A stretch of DNA of 64,000 nucleotides from CAYSLU01 sp964431965 (GTDB taxonomy: Bacteria > Verrucomicrobiota > Kiritimatiellia > CAIKKV01 > CAYSLU01), in the NCBI GenBank assembly GCA_964431965.1, contig CAYSLU010000001.1, forward strand, positions 1 through 64,000, written 5' to 3'. Numbering within the stretch: position 1 is the stretch's first letter; every line of letters begins with the position of its first letter. The notes beneath the pieces were generated by a model. The model saw only the letters and a list, made by a program, of their open reading frames with translations, made no database searches and was not told the DNA's origin. Shown here in pieces: positions 18,254 to 29,505 of the stretch. The translations under genes were made by a program, and so were the position numbers.

Positions 18254-20164
18254 TCAGCGCGCCGGCAGGAAGGCCGGCGCGGACGGGTTGCGCTGGCCCG
18301 GTGCGAACGTGAAGCGCGATCGCCTCCGGCCGTCGCGGAGCGTGAGCACCAGCTTCCGCCCCCGGCCGGAGAGCTCGGCGCACACGCGCGGGCCGCGCCG
18401 GGCCGGAAACGCTTCCAGCACCGTGACGAACAGCGCCGAGCGCGCCGGGTCTTCGTTGAAGAGCCGCAGGATGCAGATATCGTGGTCGCCGTGCTGGCTT
18501 GCGACGCGCTGGATCTCCGGCACGCCGCGCACGCCGGCCGGGGCCAGGGCGGTGATGCGGACCTGGCCGCGCTCGCCGCCCGTGATCCATTGCCCGGCGC
18601 CTTCGGGCCGGAAGGGCCGGTCGGCCCCGTGCTCGTCGGCGCAGGCGTGGAAGAACAGTTCAAACGTCGAGGGCTGCGCCGCCTGCAGCTCGTCCGCGAT
18701 GACCCACACGTCGGGCTTGACGTAGAGGACGTGGCGGAGGAACCGCGTGAGCCCGGCCTTCGGGCCGTAGGCCGGCGCGACGTTGCCGATCACGTAGTCG
18801 TATCGCGGGCGCGTATCGACATGGACGATCGACGGCGCCCGGCGCTCGCGCCGAAGCTCCGAGCACTCGAACCACTCGCCGCCCTCGCCCGTCTGGCCGA
18901 CTCCGTTCACGAGGACGGTGTTGCGGGTGGCGGTTGCCTTCTTCGCGTAGCCGCTCTCGGTGATCAGCCAGTCGCCGTGGGCGAAAAGCTGGAACGACCC
19001 GGCGTCCGCGCCCATGTGCCCGCCGCCCACGCATTGCCGGAAGCGGCGGAGCGCGAAGTGGCCCGCGTGGGGGGCGCAGCGGAACCCGAAGACCGACTCC
19101 GTGCCGGACCATCCGGAGCGCATGACCACGATGTCCTGATCCGTGAAGTGGTGGAGCGTCGGCAGCTTCGCCGGGCTCTTCGCGCGGACCGACGGGTCGT
19201 GCCAGATGAGGTTGCCGAAGTTGCCCGCGCCGTTGGCGCTGGCCCCCGCCTCGTCGAGCGCGTCGGCCAGCCATTGGGCGTGCGGGTCGCGGTAGACCGA
19301 CGCCAGGCGGCGCAGGAAGAAGTCGGGCCCGTACCACGGGTAGCGGACGCCGTCGCCGAAGAAGATGTGCACGGAGCGCGAGGGGATGCCCGGCGCGTGC
19401 GGCGGCGCGATGTGGCGCCGGCCCAGGACGCTGTACTGAAAGAACAGGGGCACGTTGCGAAGGAACGCACACGGCTCGTACAAATCCCAGCCCAGCAGGG
19501 TCCGCGTCAGCTCGAGGACGCGCACGATGCTCTCCACGTAGAAGCCGCCGTAGCAGATGCCTTCCTGCGATGCACCGTCCGGCCCCAGCGCGGACGTGAG
19601 GACGTATGCCCGCTCCATGGCGTAGCGGAGCCACGGGCCGACGCCCGGTACCTCGCCGTACACGGCGCAGCCGGCCGTCACGATCTCCGCCAGCTCCTCC
19701 GCGGCGATGTTGCACGTGAGCGTGCCGGAGTGGTACGTGCGCCGCAGGGCCGACTGCTCGTATCGCTCGCGGCCGTGCCGGTCCAGGAAGGCGATCGCCG
19801 CGGCCCGCCGCCCGTCGTCCAGGTCGGTGTACAGCCAGTCGAGCAGGAACGCGGTGTCCGACAGATGGTAGAAGCGCGTCGGGTGCTCGGCGGCCACGAG
19901 CCGGTCCAGCCCCGCCACGGCGCGGTCGAAGGACGCCCGCTCGCCGGTCAGGAGGAAGACGAGGGCGTGCAGGGAGTCATACCCCAGATCCGCCTGGTGC
20001 CGCACCCGCGCGAAGAAGTCCGACCAGGGCTTCCGCCCGATGCGGCCCTTCAGGTCTTCGATGATCTCGGGCGTGAAGAAGAGGCGGGGGCGAAGCCCGG
20101 CCAGGTCCGTTTCGAGCGGTGCGATGCCGTTGATGACGTCTTCCTGCGGGGAGATGCGGGTCAT
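18254..20164 (-). CDS. Heparinase II/III-like polysaccharide lyase family protein
   Basis: This 636-aa protein has an alpha/alpha-toroid first half (PRLFFTPEIIEDLKGRIG, ALVFLLTGE, YHLSDTAFLLDWLY) and a beta-sandwich second half. The latter contains GGGHMGADAGSFQLFAHGDWLITESGYAKKATATRN, the typical H-x-D-x-G-S motif of heparinase II/III and related lyases. Such enzymes cleave uronic-acid-containing polysaccharides by beta-elimination. No clear signal peptide is present, so it may act on imported oligosaccharides. It is the last gene of a minus-strand run, 22 nt after the alpha/beta-hydrolase and in line with the GH20-like gene, which suggests one catabolic operon. The 184-nt gap to the exporter gene is AT-richer and holds the exporter's promoter region. 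Confidence 0.8.
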   Translation of the reverse strand: MTRISPQEDVINGIAPLETDLAGLRPRLFFTPEIIEDLKGRIGRKPWSDFFARVRHQADLGYDSLHALVFLLTGERASFDRAVAGLDRLVAAEHPTRFYHLSDTAFLLDWLYTDLDDGRRAAAIAFLDRHGRERYEQSALRRTYHSGTLTCNIAAEELAEIVTAGCAVYGEVPGVGPWLRYAMERAYVLTSALGPDGASQEGICYGGFYVESIVRVLELTRTLLGWDLYEPCAFLRNVPLFFQYSVLGRRHIAPPHAPGIPSRSVHIFFGDGVRYPWYGPDFFLRRLASVYRDPHAQWLADALDEAGASANGAGNFGNLIWHDPSVRAKSPAKLPTLHHFTDQDIVVMRSGWSGTESVFGFRCAPHAGHFALRRFRQCVGGGHMGADAGSFQLFAHGDWLITESGYAKKATATRNTVLVNGVGQTGEGGEWFECSELRRERRAPSIVHVDTRPRYDYVIGNVAPAYGPKAGLTRFLRHVLYVKPDVWVIADELQAAQPSTFELFFHACADEHGADRPFRPEGAGQWITGGERGQVRITALAPAGVRGVPEIQRVASQHGDHDICILRLFNEDPARSALFVTVLEAFPARRGPRVCAELSGRGRKLVLTLRDGRRRSRFTFAPGQRNPSAPAFLPAR

Positions 20165-20186
20165 GTGATGGAGTCCTCCGTGTCTT

Positions 20187-22046
20187 CTAGCGGCGGCGGT
20201 CGGGCGGTGTGTTGCGGCCTGGCGTCCGGTACTCCACGCCGCGCATCAGCGCGCGCAGCTGCGGCACGTCCGCCACCTCCATCAGTCCGAAGCAGAGCAT
20301 GGAGCGGGCTTCCTCGGCCCTCAGCGGCCAGTCCACCACGTAGCAGAGCGTCTCGAGCGGCATGTACGGCGTGTAGGACGCGAAGAGCCCGGGCTCAAGC
20401 GCGCACGCCACGAGCAGGACGAAGCACGTCTGCCAGCCGTCACCGACGAGGTGCACCGGGCGGCCGCCCTCGCGCTTCGCGACGAGGCGGGCGAGGGTCA
20501 GCACCTGGGCCACCTGGATCCCGAGCACGCGGTGGCCGGCCGACTCGAGGATCTGCAGGAGGCTGTTCGGCGGGGCCAGCTCGCCGGTCCCGAGGATGTC
20601 CGCCAGGTAGCGTGTTCCCTCCTGGGCGATCGGCATGGGCGGATGCGTGGCCCGGCCGGCCTGGCTGATGATCAGGACGGGCTCCTCGCCGCGCGCGCCG
20701 GGAGCGACGGCCAGCGGCAGCGACCACGGCCCCGCGCGCACGGTGTAGAGCGCGTTCCGGCCGGAGCGCCGGGCCAGGCGGGCGGCGGCTGGCCCGTAGC
20801 CGGGCAGGCGGATCACGTCCGCCAGCCGTCGGCGCAGCCGGCGCTTGTCGGCCGGGGTGCACGGCAGCGGGAGGCGGCTGGCCAGGTCCCGCATCCGCTC
20901 CCAGGCGATCCGCGCGAGGGTCGTCTGGCACGGCGGCAGGCCAACCTTGAGCTCGGCTTCGCTGTACAGCTCGTCGTCTCGGTGGATGTCCGCCACGGGC
21001 GCGTCCAGGCCGAAGTGGCGGTTGAGGAAGCGGTAGAACTGGCTCCGGTTGTCCGCGTCGTAGTTGTGCGTGCCCGGGTCGGTGTTGTTGTGCGTGGCGA
21101 ACCGGTCCGCCGCGCCCATGGCGGCGTAGGTGGGGCGTACGGCGTCGTAGATCACGGGCCGCGTGCGGGCTGTCTGGAAGCAGCAATCGTCCTTCTCGTT
21201 CAGGATCACGAGGGCGGGGCGCGGGGCGAGCATCGCGGTCATCGTGTCGTAGTCGAGCACGGTTGTCAGGTCGGGCGGCATCTGCTCGTGATCGCCGCGG
21301 TCGCTCGGCTCGCCGATCCGGACGCGCATGGGCGTGTAGCCGGCCACGGGGACGCTCATCGTCACGCGGGGATCGAGCGCGGATAGGACGATCGTCTGCC
21401 AGCCGCCTCCGGAGAGCCCTGTGACGCAGACGCGCTTCGGGTCCGCGTGGCGGTGGGCGAGGAGCACGTCGAGCCCTTTCTGGAGGGCGAGGTAGAAGAG
21501 GCCGACCCCGGCCAGGCCCGTGACGTCGAGGTAGGCGGCGTTGTTATGGAAGCAGTCCGCCTCCAGCTCGCTCATCCCGATGAACTCCATGCTGAGGGCG
21601 ATGACGCCGCGCCGCGCGAGGTTGGCGCAGCGGATCTGCTTGTAGTCGGCCGCCTTGCCCCCGCGGTGGTGGCCGTTGGGGTTGAGCACGACGGGCACGC
21701 GTCCGCGCAGACGGGCCGGCTCGTACATGAGGCCGGGGATCCAGTAGTCGGGGTAGGCCTCGTAGCGGAGCGTGCGGATGACGTACGCGCGATCGGGCCG
21801 GAGCGTTTCGCCCCAGACCACGCGGGGCCGGCCGGCGACGACCGAGGCCGGGTAGCCGCGCAGGTAGACCCGATCGAGCGCCGCGCGCCGGAGCGCGGCC
21901 GCCTCGCGCGGCCAGGTGCGCGGGTTGGCGGGCGCGGTGAATTTCGGGATCTGGGTGTAGAGAAAGCGAGAGAGCTGATCGTCGCCTGACGGGACCGCGC
22001 GGGCCTCGAGCAGTCGGCGAAGGGCGGCTGGATACGCTGTGGTCAT
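20187..22046 (-). CDS. Alpha/beta-hydrolase, acetyl-esterase-like
   Basis: This 619-aa protein has an N-terminal alpha/beta-hydrolase domain. VPVVLNPNGHHRGG marks the oxyanion region. The nucleophile elbow is GLSGGGW near residue 214, followed by LVILNEKDDCCF (acid region) and a histidine in DPGTHNYD. This resembles acetyl xylan esterase/cocE-like enzymes that Lentisphaerota- and Planctomycete-type genomes carry in glycan operons. The C-terminal 240 residues contain a second, degenerate hydrolase-like half (HLVGDGWQTCFVLLVA), which is longer than the family norm. No signal peptide is seen. GGAGGAG precedes the ATG at 22046. It lies between the GH20-like and heparinase-like genes with 67- and 22-nt gaps. 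Confidence 0.75.
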   Translation of the reverse strand: MTTAYPAALRRLLEARAVPSGDDQLSRFLYTQIPKFTAPANPRTWPREAAALRRAALDRVYLRGYPASVVAGRPRVVWGETLRPDRAYVIRTLRYEAYPDYWIPGLMYEPARLRGRVPVVLNPNGHHRGGKAADYKQIRCANLARRGVIALSMEFIGMSELEADCFHNNAAYLDVTGLAGVGLFYLALQKGLDVLLAHRHADPKRVCVTGLSGGGWQTIVLSALDPRVTMSVPVAGYTPMRVRIGEPSDRGDHEQMPPDLTTVLDYDTMTAMLAPRPALVILNEKDDCCFQTARTRPVIYDAVRPTYAAMGAADRFATHNNTDPGTHNYDADNRSQFYRFLNRHFGLDAPVADIHRDDELYSEAELKVGLPPCQTTLARIAWERMRDLASRLPLPCTPADKRRLRRRLADVIRLPGYGPAAARLARRSGRNALYTVRAGPWSLPLAVAPGARGEEPVLIISQAGRATHPPMPIAQEGTRYLADILGTGELAPPNSLLQILESAGHRVLGIQVAQVLTLARLVAKREGGRPVHLVGDGWQTCFVLLVACALEPGLFASYTPYMPLETLCYVVDWPLRAEEARSMLCFGLMEVADVPQLRALMRGVEYRTPGRNTPPDRRR

Positions 22047-22113
22047 GACATGCTCCTCCTCGTGAACGGCCCGAAGCGCGGGGAGTCCCCAGCCCGCTTG
22101 GGGCTGCCGCCGG

Positions 22114-23718
22114 CTACCGGGCGTACGTCCGCCGTGCGATCGCGAGCTTGCGGCGGCACACGGCCCGGCATGCGGTGATGCGCTCGACGTAGAGATCGAA
22201 CAGGTGGCGCACCCACTCGTTGAACGCCTCGCCGTGGTAGCGCTTGCCGAAGTGAGCGACGACCCGCCGGCGCATGGCCTCCAGGTCCTTCAGGGTCTGC
22301 GTCTGCTCGTCGATCCGCCGCTGCCACTCGGAGTCGACCGGCCGGCAGTTGGCGTGGAAGAAGTCCACTTCTTCGATGTTGTACGCGGCCCGGCGCTGGA
22401 GCGCCATGAGGCGCGCCATGAGCGCGATTCCGTCCCACTCGTGGCGGTGAGCCGTAAGCTGCGGCGCCAGGCGGTCCATCTCGTCTGCGATCGGCAGCTC
22501 GAGGCGCCAGTCGAAGCGGCAGCGGCCGAGCGTGCGGATGATCCGGTCCGCCGTCTTCGGCGGAACGCCCGGCCAGAAGTTCCGCGGCTTCGCGCCCATT
22601 GAGCGGGCCATCTCGGTGATGAGCGGCCAGGTGAGGTCGATGCACAGGTTCGGCGGACACCAGCTCGTGCCGCGCGCCCACGAGGTGCCGATCTGGCCCA
22701 TCTGGCGCGTGCGCTTCACGGCGGCGCTCCAGCCGCGGACGTTCGTCGCGTGCTGGTTGTAGCGCGGCATCACCGAGAGGTCGGCGCTGACGCGGAGCGC
22801 GCTGACCGGCAGGCAGCGCATGCCGAGCTTCGTCCAGAGGTCGACCTGGAAGAGCGGCCGGAAGAGCCGGCCCTTCCGGTATGGAGCCAGCGCGCGCTTG
22901 ATGTCCGGGGTGTGGTCCTCGACGAACTTCGTGCCGGGCCCGATGCTGGGCGCCTCGGGGTTTTCCGGCTCGTTGAGCCAGGTGCGGCTTACGCGGACGC
23001 CGCCGGACAGCCGGGCGGCGGGGCTCAGGCCGGCGGGCACGGGGCTGTAGTCCCACGTTGAGAAGATCACGCGGTCCTTGAACTCCGCGAACGCATCGGG
23101 CTTGAAATGGTCCTCCAGCATGTCCGTCCAGATCATCGGGATCTTTCCGGTCGGCTCGACGACCTTCAGCAGTGCGCGCAGGTGCTCGAGGAAGAGGTCG
23201 AGCACGCTGCGGTTGAGCCGCTTCGCGGCGTCGTGAAGGGCGTGCGCCTCGTCCATGCCGAGGTGGACGTAGCGGCTGTCGGGGTGCCCCGCGATGATCT
23301 GGCGCAGCATCTCGGAGACGAGCGCCACGGCGCGCGGGTCGTCCAGCCGGATCGTGCTCGGGTACTTCCCGTTCTCGGCCAGGCGGCGGAAGCGCTTCCA
23401 GCACAGCACGTACTCCAGGTGTCCGAGGCACTGCTGCAGCGGGATCACCTCGATGCGGTTGCGCTTCGCCTCGGCCTGGAAGCGCTTGAGCGTGGCGCGG
23501 GACCAGACGGCGGGGCGGTCGAGCGCGATGTCGAGGCTGCCGATCGCGGCGCTGTCGCGGAACGGGAAGATGTCCTCGTACTCCACGAGCACCGCGTTCA
23601 CGCCCTGGCTGGCGAGGTCGGCCATGAGCTGCGGGATATAGGAGGGCTTGAAGTTCATGCCCTTCAGGTCGAGGTGGACGCCGACGATGGGCTTTGGAGG
23701 CAGCGGAATCTTGCTCAT
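22114..23718 (-). CDS. GH20-like TIM-barrel protein, paralogue 2
   Basis: This 534-aa cytoplasmic protein matches the gene at 7172-8731 along its whole length: VGVHLDLKG, GVNAVLVEYEDIFPF, IPLQQCLGHLEY, and the RYVHLGMDEAH signature with Asp156-Glu157. The C-terminal charged helical part is also shared (WVRHLFDLYVERITACRAVCRRKL). The CxxC pair of paralogue 1 is missing. The motif order and catalytic pair fit GH20-type N-acetylhexosaminidases, but substrate and activity are unknown. It is the first gene of a three-gene minus-strand run with an esterase-like hydrolase and a heparinase-like lyase, which argues for glycan breakdown. AGGAG lies six bases before the ATG. Confidence 0.75.
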   Translation of the reverse strand: MSKIPLPPKPIVGVHLDLKGMNFKPSYIPQLMADLASQGVNAVLVEYEDIFPFRDSAAIGSLDIALDRPAVWSRATLKRFQAEAKRNRIEVIPLQQCLGHLEYVLCWKRFRRLAENGKYPSTIRLDDPRAVALVSEMLRQIIAGHPDSRYVHLGMDEAHALHDAAKRLNRSVLDLFLEHLRALLKVVEPTGKIPMIWTDMLEDHFKPDAFAEFKDRVIFSTWDYSPVPAGLSPAARLSGGVRVSRTWLNEPENPEAPSIGPGTKFVEDHTPDIKRALAPYRKGRLFRPLFQVDLWTKLGMRCLPVSALRVSADLSVMPRYNQHATNVRGWSAAVKRTRQMGQIGTSWARGTSWCPPNLCIDLTWPLITEMARSMGAKPRNFWPGVPPKTADRIIRTLGRCRFDWRLELPIADEMDRLAPQLTAHRHEWDGIALMARLMALQRRAAYNIEEVDFFHANCRPVDSEWQRRIDEQTQTLKDLEAMRRRVVAHFGKRYHGEAFNEWVRHLFDLYVERITACRAVCRRKLAIARRTYAR

Positions 23719-23820
23719 GGATGCTCCTGTGGTGACGCGCCCGGGTCCGGACTCGGGCGCAGAACGGCGAGCAGTCTACGGGAAACGCGAGCGCCGTGGC
23801 CAGCGGTTAGTGGGCTCGGT

Positions 23821-24048
23821 CTACGGCTTCTCCGCCGGCGCCATCCGCAGCATGTTGACTTTCACCCAGTTCCAGTTCAGGACAACGTGCAGCACGGCGA
23901 CGACGGCCAGGGTAATGCCGCCGCCCTCGTGCAGGACCTCGAAGGCATCGTGCGACAGCACGTCGCCGAGCAGGCCGGTGGTGATCTGGCTTATCGCGAG
24001 AAAGCCCAGCACGGGGTTCACGATTCTCAAGAGCGCGTTTCGATTCAT
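23821..24048 (-). CDS. Small membrane protein, DUF4405/cytochrome-b-like
   Basis: This 75-aa protein is easy to miss. It has two hydrophobic stretches: VNPVLGFLAISQITTGLL, and a second one built around ITLAVVAVLHVVLNW. Conserved-looking histidines sit before and within the second stretch (VLHEGGG and VLHVVLNWNW), the pattern of DUF4405 and small cytochrome-b-type membrane proteins in which His can bind haem. The start at 24048 is supported by CGGGAG upstream. It lies 56 nt downstream of the EndoQ-UvrD gene on the same strand. Whether it binds haem cannot be told from sequence. Confidence 0.7.
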   Translation of the reverse strand: MNRNALLRIVNPVLGFLAISQITTGLLGDVLSHDAFEVLHEGGGITLAVVAVLHVVLNWNWVKVNMLRMAPAEKP

Positions 24049-24104
24049 GGATGACTCCCGGTTCGACGGCGGAACACAGACCACAGACCACCGACCACAC
24101 GGTG

Positions 24105-27254
<3,150 letters not shown>

Positions 27255-27819
27255 CGTGCCCGTACAGGTGCGACATCCTACCCGCGCCGCCGGGCCGTGG
27301 CAACGCAATCGGCCGCGGCGAAGTAATGGGCCAGTGACGCGAGGGGCGAAGGCGCCGAACCGGCCGGGGACGGCCGGCTCCAAGGAGCCCGCTTGGCCTC
27401 GGTCCGTGGAGACGGCGGTCTCCGCCGTTCCGACCCGCCCGTCACTGAAGCTTTACGCGGCGAAAATCGCCAGACGCATCTTGGTCTTCTGACGGCGCTC
27501 ACGCGCGCCCGGCATCGACTCCGGGGTAGCCTGAGGCGGCCGTGTTGATGGAGGGCTTCCAGCAGAGAAGACGGCCTTGTCCGCCCTCGGTGGGGGTGCC
27601 ATCATCCGTGGCGACGCGGGAGCAGATGGCAAACGCCGATCATAGTCCGGGCCAGGCCGGGCCCGCGAGGCCGCGGGCCATCCCGTATTTCGGGGGGCAT
27701 CGATCAGCCCGATGAACCGCGCGGCGGGAGGGACGCCGGCCCCGTCGCCCGGTGGCTGGCGAGTGCACGTGCGGCCCCAAGCGGGAGGGCGAACCGTCTC
27801 TGTGCGACACACGGATCTC
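27255..27819. other. Non-coding stretch between EndoQ-UvrD and phosphoesterase genes
   Basis: This 565-nt divergent gap contains dispersed repeat C copy 1 (27328-27447) and several GC-rich palindromes near 27640-27690. No gene is convincing: the open frames on both strands are Arg/Pro/Ala-rich with no recognisable motif. It should hold the promoters of both flanking genes, but I see no clear -35/-10 pair. Confidence 0.6.
27328..27447 (+). repeat. Dispersed double-hairpin repeat C, copy 1
   Basis: About 120 bp match, in inverted orientation, the stretch at 44502-44613. Two perfect hairpins are conserved: CCGGCCG/CGGCCGG around GGGA (27360-27377) and GGAGAC/GTCTCC around GGCG (27408-27423). 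The ends GCCAGTGACG and CGTCACTG are also inverted with respect to each other. The middle segment between the hairpins differs between copies. Confidence 0.75.
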
Positions 27820-28587
27820 ATGCGGATCGTGAAGCGGTCTCTGAGCCGGGTGCTCCGGGCGGCCGGAGCACTGGGTGTCCTCGCGGCGCTGTGCCTGGCA
27901 TACGCGCGCTATGTCGAGCCGACCTGGCTTTGCGTTGGTCACATCGCTCTTTCCCCAGCCCCCACGGTCCGCGTCATTCACATTTCCGACATCCACTTCG
28001 CCGGAGACACCCAGTACCTCGAGAAGGTGGTGGCGACGATCAACGGAATCGATGCCGACTTGGTTTGCTTCACCGGCGATCTGGTCGAGGATGCCGCCTT
28101 TCGTGATGGCGCGCTTCAGATCCTCGCGAGAGTCAACAAGCCCATGTATGGCGTTGCCGGGAACCACGACTACTGGGCCATACGATCCTTTGACCGCATC
28201 GCCGAGGCCTTTCGGCGAACCGGCGGCAGTTGGCTTTCCCACAATTCGATCATGCTGCCATCGAAGCACGTTGCCTTGCTGACGTTGACCACCCGCCACG
28301 AGCAGACGCCTCCGGGGTACAAGCGCGTCTTGCTGGAGCACTATCCGCGCGCGGTCGTGCGGATCCGCGACGTACGGTTCGACCTGGCTCTTGCCGGGCA
28401 CACGCACGGTCGACAGATCCGGCTTTCAGCCCTGCAGCGATTCGTCCTGCCGTACGACCCCGACCCCTATGACCGTGGACTCTTTGAGACGCCCAGTGGC
28501 CCACTGCACGTCAGCCCGGGCATCGGCACGTACTCCCTGAAGATGCGATTTCGCTGTAGACCGGAAGTGACGCTGATTGAGCTGTGA
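27820..28587 (+). CDS. Membrane-anchored metallophosphoesterase (YaeI/YkuE-like)
   Basis: This 255-aa calcineurin-like phosphoesterase follows one N-terminal membrane helix. The metal-binding motifs appear in order: HISDIHFAG, FTGDLVED, GVAGNHDYW, then LEHYPRA and AGHTHGRQIRL. This is the pattern of YaeI/YkuE-type enzymes, which act near the inner membrane and include lipid-related phosphodiesterases. The start is uncertain. I use the ATG at 27820 (MRIVKRSLSRVL), since the 36 codons of the longer frame from 27712 look non-coding, but no strong Shine-Dalgarno supports either. The next gene on this strand starts 228 nt later. Confidence 0.8.
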   Translation: MRIVKRSLSRVLRAAGALGVLAALCLAYARYVEPTWLCVGHIALSPAPTVRVIHISDIHFAGDTQYLEKVVATINGIDADLVCFTGDLVEDAAFRDGALQILARVNKPMYGVAGNHDYWAIRSFDRIAEAFRRTGGSWLSHNSIMLPSKHVALLTLTTRHEQTPPGYKRVLLEHYPRAVVRIRDVRFDLALAGHTHGRQIRLSALQRFVLPYDPDPYDRGLFETPSGPLHVSPGIGTYSLKMRFRCRPEVTLIEL

Positions 28588-28815
28588 GCAGACCGAGACG
28601 AGATGGCGCTGCATCAGCCGTGGACTGGGGCGGACGCCACGCGCTCACGCGCGCAGCTGCGGCTCGCGCTGAATCACGGGCCGCGTGATGTAGCCGCGGC
28701 CGTGAGGCCGTGGCCTCTGTCGGCAGGAGCGCCAGACCGGTGGTTGTTCCAGGCGATGGCCCTGCACAGCCGGCCGTGTCATGGTATCTGTTGGACGAAG
28801 GACAGGTGACACGCG

Positions 28816-29358
28816 ATGAGATGGATCCTGATGATGGTGGCTCTTGCCGCGTCGGTGGCGACTGCGGAGCCAATGCACGTGAGGAACTGCCGGACCCGGC
28901 TGATCTACGGCCCGATCGAGCCGGGCGCCAAGCTGGAACTCCCCGCAGGGCGATACGAGTCGGTGACTCCATCCGCGCTCGAGATCCAGACCGTCTCCAA
29001 TCTCCACGCCGTGGTCATTCCTCTTGTCCGCTTTTCCAACGCGCCCATTGCTCAAGTCGCCGCAGATATTACCACGCTGGCGCATCAGGCCGGCGCCACA
29101 TCACTCACGGTGTCATTCGACGTGGCGGGGTACTACTTGAGGAAGGACATCCCACCGCTTTGCGGCCTCGAATCGGAACTCCGAACCAACGTGCCGCCCG
29201 TTTCGCTTGTCTGCCGGTACGGCTCCCTATTCGGCATCCTGGCCGAGATCTCCGAAAGAACCGATCTTCCCGTCAACCTCATCGATGGCCGGATCGTCCT
29301 GAGCCAGAGATCCCACGAGGCGGAACGGCCGCGGAGCAAGAGCCAGGTCGTCCGGTGA
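28816..29358 (+). CDS. Secreted protein with secretin/STN-like segment
   Basis: This 180-aa protein starts with a signal peptide (MRWILMMVALAASVATAEP). The middle holds VIPLVRFSNAPIAQVAADITTLA, which resembles the short N-terminal domain of secretins and TonB-signalling receptors (pattern v-l-f-n-a-p-l-e-q-v-l). The last part, GILAEISERTDLPVNLIDGRIV, resembles a second such repeat. Two cysteines (RNCRT, LVCRY) could form a disulfide. No secretin or pilus gene is adjacent, so its role is unknown. It precedes a sulfatase gene by 147 nt. Confidence 0.55.
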   Translation: MRWILMMVALAASVATAEPMHVRNCRTRLIYGPIEPGAKLELPAGRYESVTPSALEIQTVSNLHAVVIPLVRFSNAPIAQVAADITTLAHQAGATSLTVSFDVAGYYLRKDIPPLCGLESELRTNVPPVSLVCRYGSLFGILAEISERTDLPVNLIDGRIVLSQRSHEAERPRSKSQVVR

Positions 29359-29505
29359 CTCGCCAACTCCTCTCTGCGATCGCTGTGCCGCGGCGAGCGT
29401 CTCCGCGCCGGAGCGGCCGTCCGCTTCGCGCAGGATGGAGTTGACGGGGTGGGGGCGGAGGCGAAGGATATCGCGACTTGGCCCTGCGGCCACGGGAGGC
29501 GGAGC

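Noticed and set aside
15919..18312. Plus-strand open frame opposite the ABC exporter
   Set aside because: Its composition is Asp/Glu/Arg/His shadow type, and the exporter on the other strand has all ATPase motifs.
27453..27821. Minus-strand small open frame upstream of the phosphoesterase
   Set aside because: It is Pro/Arg-rich with no family pattern and lies in a repeat-containing gap.
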